Source: Bacillus sp. KH172YL63 (GTDB lineage: Bacteria > Bacillota > Bacilli > Bacillales > Bacillaceae_B). Taken from it: a stretch of DNA of 64,000 nt. Of this stretch, positions 49,525 to 57,777 are shown piece by piece (position 1 is the first letter of the stretch; every line of letters starts with the position of its first letter). Below the pieces are notes generated by a model. That model saw only the letters and a list, made by a program, of their open reading frames with translations. It was not told the DNA's origin and did not search any database. The stretch lies in contig NZ_AP022842.1 of assembly GCF_011398925.1 (NCBI RefSeq), forward strand, positions 546,001 through 610,000. The letters are read 5' to 3'. Position numbers and translations under genes: made by a program.

Positions 49525-49716
49525 AGAGGTTCATAGCATTAACCCTCTATAAAAAACTATGGTTCTTTGAATCTGACTTGGCACAATCGAGGCCAAGTTA
49601 TCCTTTAAGCGTAACAGGAAAGCATTGTTTGTGCAATTGTCCAGCCTGTTATCACGATTCTTAGGCTAATGCTATGTCCTCCTTACATTCGGGTCACTTT
49701 GAAGGAGGATTCACAC
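49525..49716 (+). promoter_or_regulatory. preQ1-I riboswitch with translational expression platform
   Basis: AGAGGTTC...AGC...ACCCTCTATAAAAAACTA at 49525-49559 is the class I preQ1 aptamer: P1 stem AGAGG/CCTCT and the A-rich pseudoknot tail. Downstream, TCCTCCTT (49677-49684) can pair with the queF ribosome site AAGGAGGA (49702-49709). TAATGCTATG (49667-49676) is the exact complement of CATAGCATTA in the aptamer loop (49532-49541), and CCTC beside it pairs with aptamer GAGG. The two folds exclude each other: bound preQ1 frees the anti-SD and turns queF off. Two further hairpins fill 49575-49660. Confidence 0.85.
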
Positions 49717-50214
49717 ATGTCAGGAAGAAAAGACGAAGAATTACCGGATTTAACTCTATTAGGGAACCAGGGGACAAATTATTTATTCGAATATGCTCCC
49801 CATATTTTGGAGTCATTCGACAATAAGCACCCAAACCGCGACTATTTCGTGAAATTCAACTGCCCTGAATTCACAAGCCTTTGTCCGAAAACAGGCCAGC
49901 CGGATTTTGCAACCATCTATATCAGCTATATCCCTGATCAAAAGATGGTGGAAAGCAAATCATTGAAGCTATACTTGTTCAGCTTCAGAAATCACGGTGA
50001 TTTCCATGAAGACTGCATGAATATCATCATGAATGATCTGATTGAATTAATGGATCCACGTTATATCGAAGTGTGGGGTAAATTCACACCTCGTGGCGGA
50101 ATCAGCATCGATCCATACTGCAACTACGGAAAGCCTGGTACGAAATATGAAACGATGGCCGACCACCGCATGATGAATCATGATCTGTATCCAGAAAAAA
50201 TCGATAATCGGTAA
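49717..50214 (+). CDS. queF: NADPH-dependent preQ0 reductase QueF
   Basis: Reduces 7-cyano-7-deazaguanine (preQ0) to preQ1 with NADPH in queuosine synthesis. The 165-aa length equals B. subtilis QueF. The catalytic Cys56 and Asp63 lie in [15 protein letters not shown], and the QueF motif reads [20 protein letters not shown]. The start at 49717 is 8 bases after AGGAGG. Unlike B. subtilis, where queCDEF form one operon, queF stands alone here with its own preQ1 riboswitch; product feedback on the last enzyme is the evident logic. Confidence 0.93.
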   Translation: MSGRKDEELPDLTLLGNQGTNYLFEYAPHILESFDNKHPNRDYFVKFNCPEFTSLCPKTGQPDFATIYISYIPDQKMVESKSLKLYLFSFRNHGDFHEDCMNIIMNDLIELMDPRYIEVWGKFTPRGGISIDPYCNYGKPGTKYETMADHRMMNHDLYPEKIDNR

Positions 50215-50220
50215 TAGAAG

Positions 50221-50252
50221 GGAACGATTCTGTGTCAGGATCGTTCTTTTTT
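50221..50252 (+). terminator. Terminator of queF
   Basis: GAACGAT and ATCGTTC pair with flanking TCTG/CAGG, followed by TTTTTT. Confidence 0.8.
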
Positions 50253-50290
50253 AGTAGTAGGAATTTCGGATAAATGGAAGGAGTGTCGGG

Positions 50291-50389
50291 ATGAAGCCGT
50301 TGCATGCATCGCTTTGTATACTGATTGGACACAGCTGTCTGGAAGGCGCAGAGAAAAGACTGCCTCTCTATGAAAGCAGTCTTTTTTGA
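50291..50389 (+). CDS. Possible 32-aa small protein
   Basis: Begins MKPLHASLCILIGHSCLEGA; its stop lies in the T-run of the following hairpin (AAAAGACTGC/GCAGTCTTTT, 50354-50385). AAGGAG is 7 bases before the ATG. Short length and lack of a family make this uncertain. The hairpin is a terminator in its own right. The interval 50215-50454 holds nothing else that I can support. Confidence 0.3.
   Translation: MKPLHASLCILIGHSCLEGAEKRLPLYESSLF
50354..50388 (+). terminator. Terminator at the left edge of the AT-rich island
   Basis: AAAAGACTGC and GCAGTCTTTT form a 10-bp stem with a T-run. Confidence 0.8.
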
Positions 50390-50454
50390 ACCTGAAGTTA
50401 CTCCTAAGAGTGTACTAATCAACAGCCATACATTGTTAATTTTAACGCTGGTGA

Positions 50455-50781
50455 TTACTTTAACCCGTTTTGAATCTTTTCAGTCAATTTACCGTCTTTG
50501 AAAGTCAATGCCATGAATGAATCCGGAGCTACCCCATCCCATGCGTACATCGTGGTGCTTTCTGTTTCTTCAGTCATTGGTTCCCCTTCAACCCCTGTAA
50601 TATCCACCACTTCATCATAACTCATACCTTTTTCAACTTTATTGAATTGCTGTAATGTAATGAGTTTTGAACCTTTATTTTCTACATCTTCTTTTGCCTC
50701 ATCATTGCCGGAGCATCCTGCAAGAAGATTTAATAGAATTAGAATAATGAACATACTCTTGATCGGTTTTTTAGTCTTCAT
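50455..50781 (-). CDS. Small lipoprotein, last gene of the peptide operon
   Basis: A 108-aa lipoprotein: basic N-terminus, hydrophobic helix and lipobox LLAGC (Cys23). The mature part (LQQFNKVEKGMSYDEVVDIT...YAWDG) looks like the small SmpA/OmlA-type or DUF3862-like domain. AGGAGG precedes the ATG. It lies 17 bases after the thioredoxin-like gene and ends the precursor-exporter-oxidation run on the minus strand. In peptide-bacteriocin loci a terminal lipoprotein is often an immunity factor; that role is inferred. Confidence 0.75.
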   Translation of the reverse strand: MKTKKPIKSMFIILILLNLLAGCSGNDEAKEDVENKGSKLITLQQFNKVEKGMSYDEVVDITGVEGEPMTEETESTTMYAWDGVAPDSFMALTFKDGKLTEKIQNGLK

Positions 50782-50798
50782 GTTAGTCCTCCTATTTT

Positions 50799-51308
50799 TT
50801 AAGCGGTTTTTTTAAGCTCCTCTATTGCTTTTAATGAAGGAGCAGGTCCTTTGGATACAATTTTTTGTTTTTTTGTAACAACACCAAAAGGGAAACCTTT
50901 AATCACATAATCCAAGTATATCTGTTCTGTTAACCGTTTACACTCTATTTGAAAGGAAGAAATTTTCTTTTCATATTCTTCATAAACCTCTTTATCATCA
51001 TCTTTTATCAAAACAATGATGTTTTGATATTCTTCTTTCACCTTTTGCAGGTCATTAATGACATTTTTACAAAAGTGACAGCCGGTAGAAAAGAAAAGAA
51101 TCAATGTTTCTTGATTGCTGAGTTGCATATTCCCTAGTGGTTTACCTACACTTCCAATTGGCGGACCAATGACATTTGGGTCTTTGCTATTTACGTTCTG
51201 TAAACTCTTTGACAGGTTTTGTACCTTTTTTATAAGATTAAAGACCATATAAAACAACACCATACTGAATAACCAAAGTACTATTTGTGAAATCACTAAA
51301 CCTTCCAT
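50799..51308 (-). CDS. Membrane-anchored thioredoxin-like oxidoreductase (CHFC)
   Basis: A 169-aa protein with an N-terminal membrane helix (residues 5-25) and an extracytoplasmic thioredoxin-like domain. The active site is CHFC (Cys77, Cys80) in FFSTGCHFCKNV, a TlpA/MauD-like arrangement. A cis-Pro-like loop appears at FPFGVV. It follows the MauE-like gene by 3 bases. The pair MauE-like plus MauD-like is known in methylamine dehydrogenase loci for disulfide formation; here its likely task is making or proofreading the disulfides of the Cys-rich peptide. AGGAG lies about 9 bases before the ATG. Confidence 0.82.
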   Translation of the reverse strand: MEGLVISQIVLWLFSMVLFYMVFNLIKKVQNLSKSLQNVNSKDPNVIGPPIGSVGKPLGNMQLSNQETLILFFSTGCHFCKNVINDLQKVKEEYQNIIVLIKDDDKEVYEEYEKKISSFQIECKRLTEQIYLDYVIKGFPFGVVTKKQKIVSKGPAPSLKAIEELKKTA

Positions 51309-51311
51309 TTA

Positions 51312-51854
51312 TTACATCTCCTTTAGCAAATTTTTAAATTTGTTGTATACATAATAAGCCACCATTATTGTACTTAAAGTAATGAACACCAAACCATCCG
51401 TCCACTGAAATATGTCAGGCTCTGTTATATATTGTTCGATGGAAAACAGAGAAGGTGTTTTCAGTATTTGCACCAAAATGAGTGACATTAAAACCAAATT
51501 CCTGATAATCGTCTTATACGATATACGATCGTTCCCAATTATCCCTCCACACCCACAAGACAGTTCATGCCGCCCTCTATTTAAGTTAATAGATACTGCT
51601 AGCGTGTATACAATTAAGAGCATCAAGGAAACAGCTAAAGACCACTTAATATACAGACCCACTAAAAGAGTGATTGAAACAGTCAATTCAATAACTATCA
51701 AAAAAATCACTAGTGGTGTAATATATTTCCTTTTTATTATCCGGTAATTCTCCACGATCCCAAGATGTTGAGTATAATTGGAGATTTTATGATAAGCTGT
51801 CGAAAGAAATAGGTAAGCTGTTAAACCTCGTAAAACTAGTAGAAAGTAATCCAT
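51312..51854 (-). CDS. MauE/DoxX-like membrane protein
   Basis: A 180-aa membrane protein with about five segments and a central CGCGG (SCGCGGIIGND), the cysteine pair region of MauE-family proteins; the early part YHKISNYTQHLGIVENYRII also fits. MauE proteins relay electrons for disulfide formation with a thioredoxin-like partner, which is the next gene. The start at 51854 (MDYFLLVLRG) is preferred, as GGTGAT lies 6-7 bases upstream and a membrane helix begins at once. The ABC gene stop lies 22 bases upstream. Confidence 0.82.
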   Translation of the reverse strand: MDYFLLVLRGLTAYLFLSTAYHKISNYTQHLGIVENYRIIKRKYITPLVIFLIVIELTVSITLLVGLYIKWSLAVSLMLLIVYTLAVSINLNRGRHELSCGCGGIIGNDRISYKTIIRNLVLMSLILVQILKTPSLFSIEQYITEPDIFQWTDGLVFITLSTIMVAYYVYNKFKNLLKEM

Positions 51855-51876
51855 TCTATCACCACTGTTTCCGTGT

Positions 51877-53646
51877 TTATTGATACCACTTTGCCTGTGC
51901 ACTGTACATATTGAAATACGTTCCTTCTTGAATCATTAATTCATCGTGAGTGCCTTCTTCTATGATTCTTCCTTTATCCATTACCAATATTCTATCTGCC
52001 AATCTGGCTGAAGCCATCCTATGTGATATATATATGGTTGTTTTCCCTTTAGATAGCTCCTTGAATTTTTCAAAAACCTCGAGCTCTGCTTTTGGGTCTA
52101 AAGCTGAAGTAGGTTCATCCAGAATGAAAATTTCGCCCTCTTTAAATAAAGCTCTGGAAAGGGCTAAATTTTGCCATTGACCCCCTGAAAGATCCACTCC
52201 TTTTACATAGATCTTTCCTAACACAGCTTGGTATCCATCATCTAGTTGCATAGCAAGATTATGTATTCCGGTAGCTTTTGCAACCTTCTGGATTTTCTCT
52301 TCGTTGTTAATATCCTGAATATTCCCTATTGCAATATTCTCATAAATGGATAAATTATATTTAATAAAGTCTTGAAAAATTACTGTTATTTTTTTATATA
52401 AGCTCTCTTCTTTTATTTCACGAATTTCAAGCCCATCGATAAAAATTTCCCCTTTTGTGGGGTGATATAGCCCCATTAAACATTTTACCAATGTGCTTTT
52501 TCCAGATCCATTTGAACCTACTATTGCAATTTTCTCATTAGGCTTAAGAGAAAAATTAATCTCTTTTAAGACATTTTTATCGCTGAGTGGATATTTGAAA
52601 TCGACATTTTTAAACTCAATTCCTTTTGAGGCAGTTTGTGTAAATTCTTTAGTTGCTCTTTCTGTAGATATCCCCTCTGTATAGTCTAGAAAATCGAACA
52701 AATCTTTAATGTACAGCTGCTCTTTATAAATTTTTGAAATATTGACCCCCAACATCTTGATATTTACGAGAAACGTAGTCATGGATTGAGTGATAGCTAC
52801 ATAAGCTCCGACACCCAGAGACCTTGATTTAAGTACATATATCGCAAATACCAAGCTGATAACATAAAAGATTGAATTTAGAAATTGAAAAAAGGCTTGA
52901 TTCCCCTCTAAACTCCTCGTCAGTTTATATGCCTCATCATTAGTCTTTCTAAATAATTGAGACCATTTATTCAGAAAATAATCCCTCAAACCGAATATTC
53001 TTACCTCTCTAATCGATTGTCTATTGCTGAGGAGGGAATTATAATATCTTGACATTCTAATATCTGGAGTTTGTTTGACCATCAGATTAAATTGTTTTTT
53101 CCCGTATCGATTCTGCATGAAGATTAACGGAATAGATACTACACAATTAAGAACCACCAATGCCCAATGTATTTCGATAAGATAATATACAACAGAAAGT
53201 ATGGAGAGGGTGTACTTAAATATTTCAATGTATGACTTTACAGGTGTCATTAATCTAAGTCCCAGGTTCCCATCTAACCTACTTAACTTATTGTGGAAAT
53301 CAGGTATATCATAATAACTAATTGGTACGTTTGTGGCCTTATATGAAACCTTATGTTGAATATGTAAATTTAAAATATTTTCGTATTTTTTATCAATGAT
53401 GACAATCAAGCTTCCAAAAATCAGGGGAAGTGCTTGAACGAATAGCAAAGCTATTAGATATATGAATAAATCATTTATCGTGGCATCATCACTTAATACT
53501 TTCACGATACCGTTAACTAGATTTTCAGTTGTCCATAGACTAACGTAAGGAACCAATCCTAGGATCAAACTTGACAAGATTCTTGCAAACAACCATCCTT
53601 TAGCGCTGCTAAACAAAATAAAAGAAACCTTTTTAATATATAACAT
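51877..53646 (-). CDS. ABC peptide exporter (fused permease-ATPase)
   Basis: A 589-aa half-transporter: six membrane helices (residues 10-300) then an ATPase with Walker A GSNGSGKST, signature LSGGQ, Walker B IFILDEPTSALD and the H-loop YISHR. No N-terminal C39 peptidase domain is present, so leader removal, if any, must be done elsewhere. It stands directly after the Cys-rich peptide gene, separated by a stable hairpin (53669-53698). The start at 53646 has AGGGAA 4-5 bases upstream; the ATG at 53658 has none. AT-rich codon use sets it apart from the flanks. Confidence 0.87.
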   Translation of the reverse strand: MLYIKKVSFILFSSAKGWLFARILSSLILGLVPYVSLWTTENLVNGIVKVLSDDATINDLFIYLIALLFVQALPLIFGSLIVIIDKKYENILNLHIQHKVSYKATNVPISYYDIPDFHNKLSRLDGNLGLRLMTPVKSYIEIFKYTLSILSVVYYLIEIHWALVVLNCVVSIPLIFMQNRYGKKQFNLMVKQTPDIRMSRYYNSLLSNRQSIREVRIFGLRDYFLNKWSQLFRKTNDEAYKLTRSLEGNQAFFQFLNSIFYVISLVFAIYVLKSRSLGVGAYVAITQSMTTFLVNIKMLGVNISKIYKEQLYIKDLFDFLDYTEGISTERATKEFTQTASKGIEFKNVDFKYPLSDKNVLKEINFSLKPNEKIAIVGSNGSGKSTLVKCLMGLYHPTKGEIFIDGLEIREIKEESLYKKITVIFQDFIKYNLSIYENIAIGNIQDINNEEKIQKVAKATGIHNLAMQLDDGYQAVLGKIYVKGVDLSGGQWQNLALSRALFKEGEIFILDEPTSALDPKAELEVFEKFKELSKGKTTIYISHRMASARLADRILVMDKGRIIEEGTHDELMIQEGTYFNMYSAQAKWYQ

Positions 53647-53668
53647 ATTTTCCCTCATAAGATGTGTT

Positions 53669-53698
53669 AAAGGGGATAACTTAGTTAGTTATCCCCTT
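53669..53698 (-). terminator. Intercistronic hairpin between precursor and exporter
   Basis: AAGGGGATAACT and AGTTATCCCCTT form a 12-bp stem with a 5-base loop but with no long T-run on the minus strand. It would partly stop or stabilise the precursor message, giving more peptide than exporter. Confidence 0.7.
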
Positions 53699-53725
53699 CT
53701 CATTTTTAAATACCTTTCTTAGGTA

Positions 53726-53875
53726 TTAACAGTAGTTCCAGTGAACCTGTCCAGAACAGCACCACTCGTATCCATTGTAGCAACACATGGAAAACCCTTG
53801 AGGGCATCCTGGGTAAGGTACGTAATTTGGATCTACTGTTCCGCCAACATCTTTGCTTCCTTTTTCTTCTAACAT
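53726..53875 (-). CDS. Cysteine-rich secreted-peptide precursor (49 aa, six Cys)
   Basis: Encodes 49 residues, beginning MLEEKGSKDVGGTVDPNYVP and ending in Cys. Cysteines are at 24, 31, 32, 39, 40 and 49 (motifs GCPQGFSMCCYNGYEWCCSG and HWNYC), enough for three disulfides, with many aromatic residues between. A Gly-Gly at 11-12 could end a very short leader, though the exporter lacks a C39 domain. GGGAGGAA is 6-7 bases before the ATG. Context of exporter, MauE-like, thioredoxin-like and lipoprotein genes makes a disulfide-rich bacteriocin or signal peptide the best reading. I know no homologue. Confidence 0.82.
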   Translation of the reverse strand: MLEEKGSKDVGGTVDPNYVPYPGCPQGFSMCCYNGYEWCCSGQVHWNYC

Positions 53876-53897
53876 TTGAAATTCCTCCCGTTTCTTC

Positions 53898-53917
53898 GGT
53901 GCTAATTAATTAGTACC
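53898..53917. promoter_or_regulatory. 20-bp palindrome before the precursor gene
   Basis: GGTGCTAATTAATTAGTACC is an inverted repeat with one mismatch, lying 6-25 bases upstream of the precursor ribosome site. A second inverted set, AACACC...ACCAATAA against GGTGTT and TTATTGGT, spans 53936-53996. Both suit regulator binding sites between the divergent peptide and permease genes. Apart from these the 509-bp gap 53876-54384 is AT-rich; an 8-codon ORF with a strong ribosome site at 54214 is noted but not called. Confidence 0.5.
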
Positions 53918-54384
53918 AAAGAGTAGTTTTTATTAAACACCACCAATAATTCTAATTTATGTAAAAAAATTAGTACTTTTTGTCGGTGTTATTGGTATCA
54001 TATAACAATTTCAGTTTTAATTGTTTAAATATTCCTAGAATTATATTTTTTTAGGTTCTTCGTGTTTTAAAGAGTTAATCCAGTAAATAAACAGGTTCTC
54101 ACTAGATTTTTTATATGTATTTTCCAAATTTTATAATTATTTTTGGGTTTTTTTGAGAAAAATGAAACAATTTGATGGTAATGTAAGTACTATATTAGAA
54201 GGGGGAAATAGATGAATGAGGTTTTGTTAAAGTTGTAATTAAATAAAAAAATTATGAACGCATTTCTATCTCCAAGGATATACATTTAAAAATAAAAAAA
54301 GAGCTGAAGAGGAATCAAAACCTTTCAGAATCTCGGGAATAGTTCGGATTATTGAAAAATAATCAACGAAAGGAGCACGATGGA

Positions 54385-55257
54385 TTGATAAACGTTTTGA
54401 GGTTTTTCACAGAATTTCTCATTACACTTCTGGTCATTATCTTTGTCAGTTGTCTTCCATTATTTGGACAAACATTGCGAATCTCAGAATTTATGCGTGC
54501 ATTTATTAGTAGTTTTCAATACCTGTTTAATCCGGGTGCTTTACAAATACCTCAGTATTATGGAGAAGAACTGGCATTCTTTAATATTATTGGAGAAAAA
54601 TATTTCAACACGATGATTATATTAATAACTTCATTTCTGATTGCAATCATACTGTCACTGGTTGTTTCTTTTCTTTATATCAAGTCTAATGAAAAGATAA
54701 AAAGAACATTCTCATCTTTCTTTTTTGTTCTTGAATCTGTACCTGATGTATTAATGGTCATCATCCTTCAATTCTCATTTGTTATGGTTTACAAGTTTTC
54801 TGGGTGGTCTCTTGGCATTACAGCCATCACGAATGACGGATCGCTATATTTACTACCCATTATTTGTTTAAGTGTCATCCCTACTATTCAACTCTTCAAG
54901 TACTTTTCTTCATATGTAGAAGAAGAGCAAAAAAAGACATACAGTGAATTCCTTAAAGCAAAAGGGTTAAGTGAAAACTACATCATCGTCTTCCATTTAT
55001 TCAAAAACTCCCTCATACAGTTTATCAGCCAGTCCAAGAACATCATTTTATTTATGTTGTCAAATTTACTCATATTAGAGTTGGTATTAAATATAGACGG
55101 CCTGATGGGATTCATAAAGACATATGGGATAGGGGACCATCGTATTTTAATGTGGTGTTTAATCCTCATCTATTTACCGTTTTTACTTTTCTATAAATCG
55201 ATACATCTTATCACAGAACATAGAACGAGTAATGGGGGATCGAGGAATGGCGCATAA
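54385..55257 (+). CDS. DppB/OppB-like ABC permease subunit
   Basis: A 290-aa protein with six membrane segments and the inner-membrane coupling loop YSEFLKAKGLSENYIIVFHL, the EAA motif of binding-protein-dependent permeases of the dipeptide/oligopeptide type. FFVLESVPDVLMVIIL lies in segment 3. The start is TTG at 54385, 9 bases after AGGAG; the TTG at 54352 has no ribosome site. It overlaps the next permease by 11 bases. No ATPase or binding-protein gene is adjacent, so it is an incomplete set as seen here. Confidence 0.8.
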   Translation: MINVLRFFTEFLITLLVIIFVSCLPLFGQTLRISEFMRAFISSFQYLFNPGALQIPQYYGEELAFFNIIGEKYFNTMIILITSFLIAIILSLVVSFLYIKSNEKIKRTFSSFFFVLESVPDVLMVIILQFSFVMVYKFSGWSLGITAITNDGSLYLLPIICLSVIPTIQLFKYFSSYVEEEQKKTYSEFLKAKGLSENYIIVFHLFKNSLIQFISQSKNIILFMLSNLLILELVLNIDGLMGFIKTYGIGDHRILMWCLILIYLPFLLFYKSIHLITEHRTSNGGSRNGA

Positions 55258-56263
55258 AAGAATAAATGTAAAGCTATATATAGGCTTGGCTTTACTTGGT
55301 GTATTAATGTTTCTTAGCTTTTTTCCTTCTTCTTTATACCCATTCTTTCACCATGAAACAACCACCCTTCTTTATGACACAAAAGGGAATCTAGTTGGAG
55401 CACCACCATTTTCGCCTGGTCAGGTAGCACCGCTAGGAACAGACAAATTTGGCGTGAGTTTACTTTATATGTTAGTGAAAGGGGCAAAGTTTACATTTAT
55501 ATTTGTAGTCATTATAAGTTTTTTGAGGCTATTTATTTCACTTGCTTGCGCATTTTTCTATGCATTTTATTTAGGGAGATACATAAATTGGATTAAAAAA
55601 TCTTTAGATGTCATTTATTTCATCCCACCTGTATTCATCATATTCTTTGTAATGGGACCATTGAATCATCACTATACGAATTCTCAATCCATCAATTATG
55701 AATTGATTATGATTGAAATAGCCATTTTCACCATCCTGGCAGTCCCACCCCTCACGATACAATTAGGAGATGAGATTCGCAGATATTTCAGGGAAGAGTT
55801 TATACAAATTTGTATGTTATCAGGAGCAGGGTATCTGTATATTCTGAGAAAGCACCTTTTCTTATTGATGAAACCTAGAATCGTGATCTTGTTTTTACAA
55901 CAAATTATTCAGCTGTTATTTCTCCTCATTCATTTGAGTATTTTAGATATTTTCATTGGCGGTACTCAAAAAATTAAAACGTCTATGACAGGCGGGGCGT
56001 TTGAAAGAATTTCTTTATCAAATGAATGGGCTGGAATGATCGGTACACATTATAAGGATATATTTCTATATCCCTGGCTTACGTTAGCACCACTTATTGC
56101 ATTCACTCTTTTAATTCTATCTGTAAAACTAATCTTATCAGGATATGAAAATTATGCCTCAAAACAAAAGCATACTTCTAATAGCCAAACTGAATACAAC
56201 CGGGAAATCCATGGAGAAAAATTTTCATTAATAAAACAGAGCCATCAACACATTAATAATTAA
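55247..56263 (+). CDS. DppC/OppC-like ABC permease subunit
   Basis: A 338-aa protein with six membrane segments, an early extracytoplasmic region (GTDKFGVSLLYMLVKGAKFT, the DppC-type LGTDxxGRD region) and a coupling loop FIQICMLSGAGYLYILRKHL. With the previous gene it would form the membrane pair of a peptide-type importer. The start at 55247 has GGGGG 8 bases upstream. Transcribed away from the Cys-rich peptide operon; a role in uptake of, or immunity to, that peptide is possible but unproven. AT-rich like the island. Confidence 0.8.
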   Translation: MAHKRINVKLYIGLALLGVLMFLSFFPSSLYPFFHHETTTLLYDTKGNLVGAPPFSPGQVAPLGTDKFGVSLLYMLVKGAKFTFIFVVIISFLRLFISLACAFFYAFYLGRYINWIKKSLDVIYFIPPVFIIFFVMGPLNHHYTNSQSINYELIMIEIAIFTILAVPPLTIQLGDEIRRYFREEFIQICMLSGAGYLYILRKHLFLLMKPRIVILFLQQIIQLLFLLIHLSILDIFIGGTQKIKTSMTGGAFERISLSNEWAGMIGTHYKDIFLYPWLTLAPLIAFTLLILSVKLILSGYENYASKQKHTSNSQTEYNREIHGEKFSLIKQSHQHINN

Positions 56264-56329
56264 TTGGTCAGAATTTGCATTGAAGAGAAAAATTTATTCC
56301 CCAATTGGTGTGAACATGTAGTGAAACAA

Positions 56330-56560
56330 AAGAGGGTTGTTTTCATTGTATTAATCACAGGAATCACCCCGCATCTCGACTCAACCCTCTCCACCATCAT
56401 CGGCGCAGCCGAGCTTCCGGCAGCGATTCTTGCAGCCATATGGATCCTTGGGGAACAGGTCGCTTCATTGCAGGTTGTTGGTATCGTATTCATCCTTGTC
56501 GGCATCTGTATCCCTCAATTCCATATAAGGAATGTCCCAATCCGTAAACAATTTGGTTAA
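56330..56560 (+). pseudogene. 3' remnant of an EamA/DMT-family transporter
   Basis: From about 56345 the frame encodes GITPHLDSTLSTIIGAAELP, then AAILAAIWILGEQVASLQVV and GIVFILVGICIPQ, the last two helices of an EamA-family transporter (usually about 300 aa). The N-terminal eight helices are missing. Upstream the DNA switches to the AT-rich composition of the island within about 20-30 bases. I read this as a transporter gene truncated when the island was acquired. The reading frame stays open upstream to 56264, but without family similarity. Confidence 0.75.
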
Positions 56561-56592
56561 GCTCCCTCCGTGAAAGGAAGGGAGCTTTTTAA
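56559..56592 (+). terminator. Terminator of the EamA remnant
   Basis: AAGCTCCCTCC and GGAAGGGAGCTT pair around GTGAAA, followed by TTTTAAA. It would have served the intact gene. Confidence 0.82.
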
Positions 56593-56712
56593 ATGATTCG
56601 GTGTCGGGAATATCCAGACGATTTTACCAAAGCCTTAATCCTGTCGCCACAGGATCTGCAAACCCTTCCAATTTTCGCAATTATTAAACCTTATTTTTTT
56701 GGCTCTATTCCC

Positions 56713-56742
56713 TTTACAAAGGGTTGTGATGGGCTTTATAAT
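56713..56742 (+). promoter_or_regulatory. Promoter of the YitT-family gene
   Basis: TTTACA (56713-56718), an 18-bp spacer and TATAAT (56737-56742), 61 bases before the start codon. Confidence 0.55.
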
Positions 56743-56802
56743 CCCGTTGTTCAACTATTTACGGAAAACCAAAAAACTTAAAAGAAAAAGGAGGTTGCGG
56801 TG

Positions 56803-57651
56803 ATGCGACAAAGAATATTTTCCTTCTTAATGATGAATTTCGGTGCATTCCTTGTTTCGGTGAATGTCCATTTTTTCTTATCGCCTAATAATTTAGCGAC
56901 AGGGGGCGTCAGTGGATTGTCGATCATCATGAACGATTTGTTCCCGGGCATGTCGCTTGGACTGTTCATGATTATTATCAATATTATTTTATTCATCATT
57001 GGTGTGATCTTTCTCGGCTTTAATTTTGGTGCGAAAACCATTTACGCGAGTTTCGCCCTGTCATTCTATGTTTGGTTATTAGAAGAATTTGCTCCGATGA
57101 GCGTTCCATTAAGTGATGATATCCTGATTCAATTGATCATCGGACAATGTATTGCCGCAACCGGTATGGCGATTGTGTTCAATCAGCAGGCATCCACTGG
57201 TGGAACGGATATCGTTGCCTTGATCTTTAATAAATATTTCAATATAGATGTAGGACGTGGCGTTCTGTTGGCGGACTTGTCGATTGCCCTGTCCTCTGCA
57301 GTCCTATTCGGTCCTCAAGTCGGTATGTACGCATTCTTCGGTGTCATCCTGAACGGTTTGGTCATCGATTACGCACTGCAGCAGTTCAATACGAATAAAG
57401 AGATTGTCATCATCAGCCGTCACAGTGATGAAATCAAATCCTATATCGTCCACGAGCTTGGAAAAGGAGCGACGATCCATACGGCGACAGGTGCCTTCAC
57501 TTCAGATGAAAAGGAAGTCATCACGACCATCCTTGGCCGCAAAGACTTCACCAGGCTGAAAGGATTCATCACCGAGGTGGATAACCGTGCCTTCATTACG
57601 GTCCACACGATGAATGAAATCCTCGGGCAAAACTTTAAACGACTGGCTTAA
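56803..57651 (+). CDS. YitT-family membrane protein
   Basis: A 282-aa protein with five to six N-terminal membrane segments (residues 8-175; NVHFFLSPNNLATGGVSGLS and NQQASTGGTDIVALIFNKYF are family signatures) and a cytosolic DUF2179 domain (200-282; LGKGATIHTATGAFTSDEKE). YitT proteins are widespread in Firmicutes in several paralogues; transport is presumed. The ATG at 56803 is 8 bases after AGGAGG; the GTG at 56800 is an alternative. It has its own promoter and terminator. Confidence 0.88.
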   Translation: MRQRIFSFLMMNFGAFLVSVNVHFFLSPNNLATGGVSGLSIIMNDLFPGMSLGLFMIIINIILFIIGVIFLGFNFGAKTIYASFALSFYVWLLEEFAPMSVPLSDDILIQLIIGQCIAATGMAIVFNQQASTGGTDIVALIFNKYFNIDVGRGVLLADLSIALSSAVLFGPQVGMYAFFGVILNGLVIDYALQQFNTNKEIVIISRHSDEIKSYIVHELGKGATIHTATGAFTSDEKEVITTILGRKDFTRLKGFITEVDNRAFITVHTMNEILGQNFKRLA

Positions 57652-57656
57652 TAACG

Positions 57657-57691
57657 GAGCTTCACCTTTTATAAGGGTGAAGCTCTTTTTG
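57657..57691 (+). terminator. Terminator of the YitT-family gene
   Basis: GAGCTTCACC and GGGTGAAGCTC form the stem, followed by TTTTTG. Confidence 0.85.
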
Positions 57692-57777
57692 TATGTAAAA
57701 ATAATCTGTTCACACTCTCAAAAATAAAGGTAAACCTACCCCTGGTACAGTATAAATAGAAGTAAGGGGGTGGAAAG

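Noticed and set aside
54214..54240. 8-codon frame MNEVLLKL as a separate gene
   Set aside because: The ribosome site is strong, but with eight codons and no comparison available it is mentioned only as a leader candidate.
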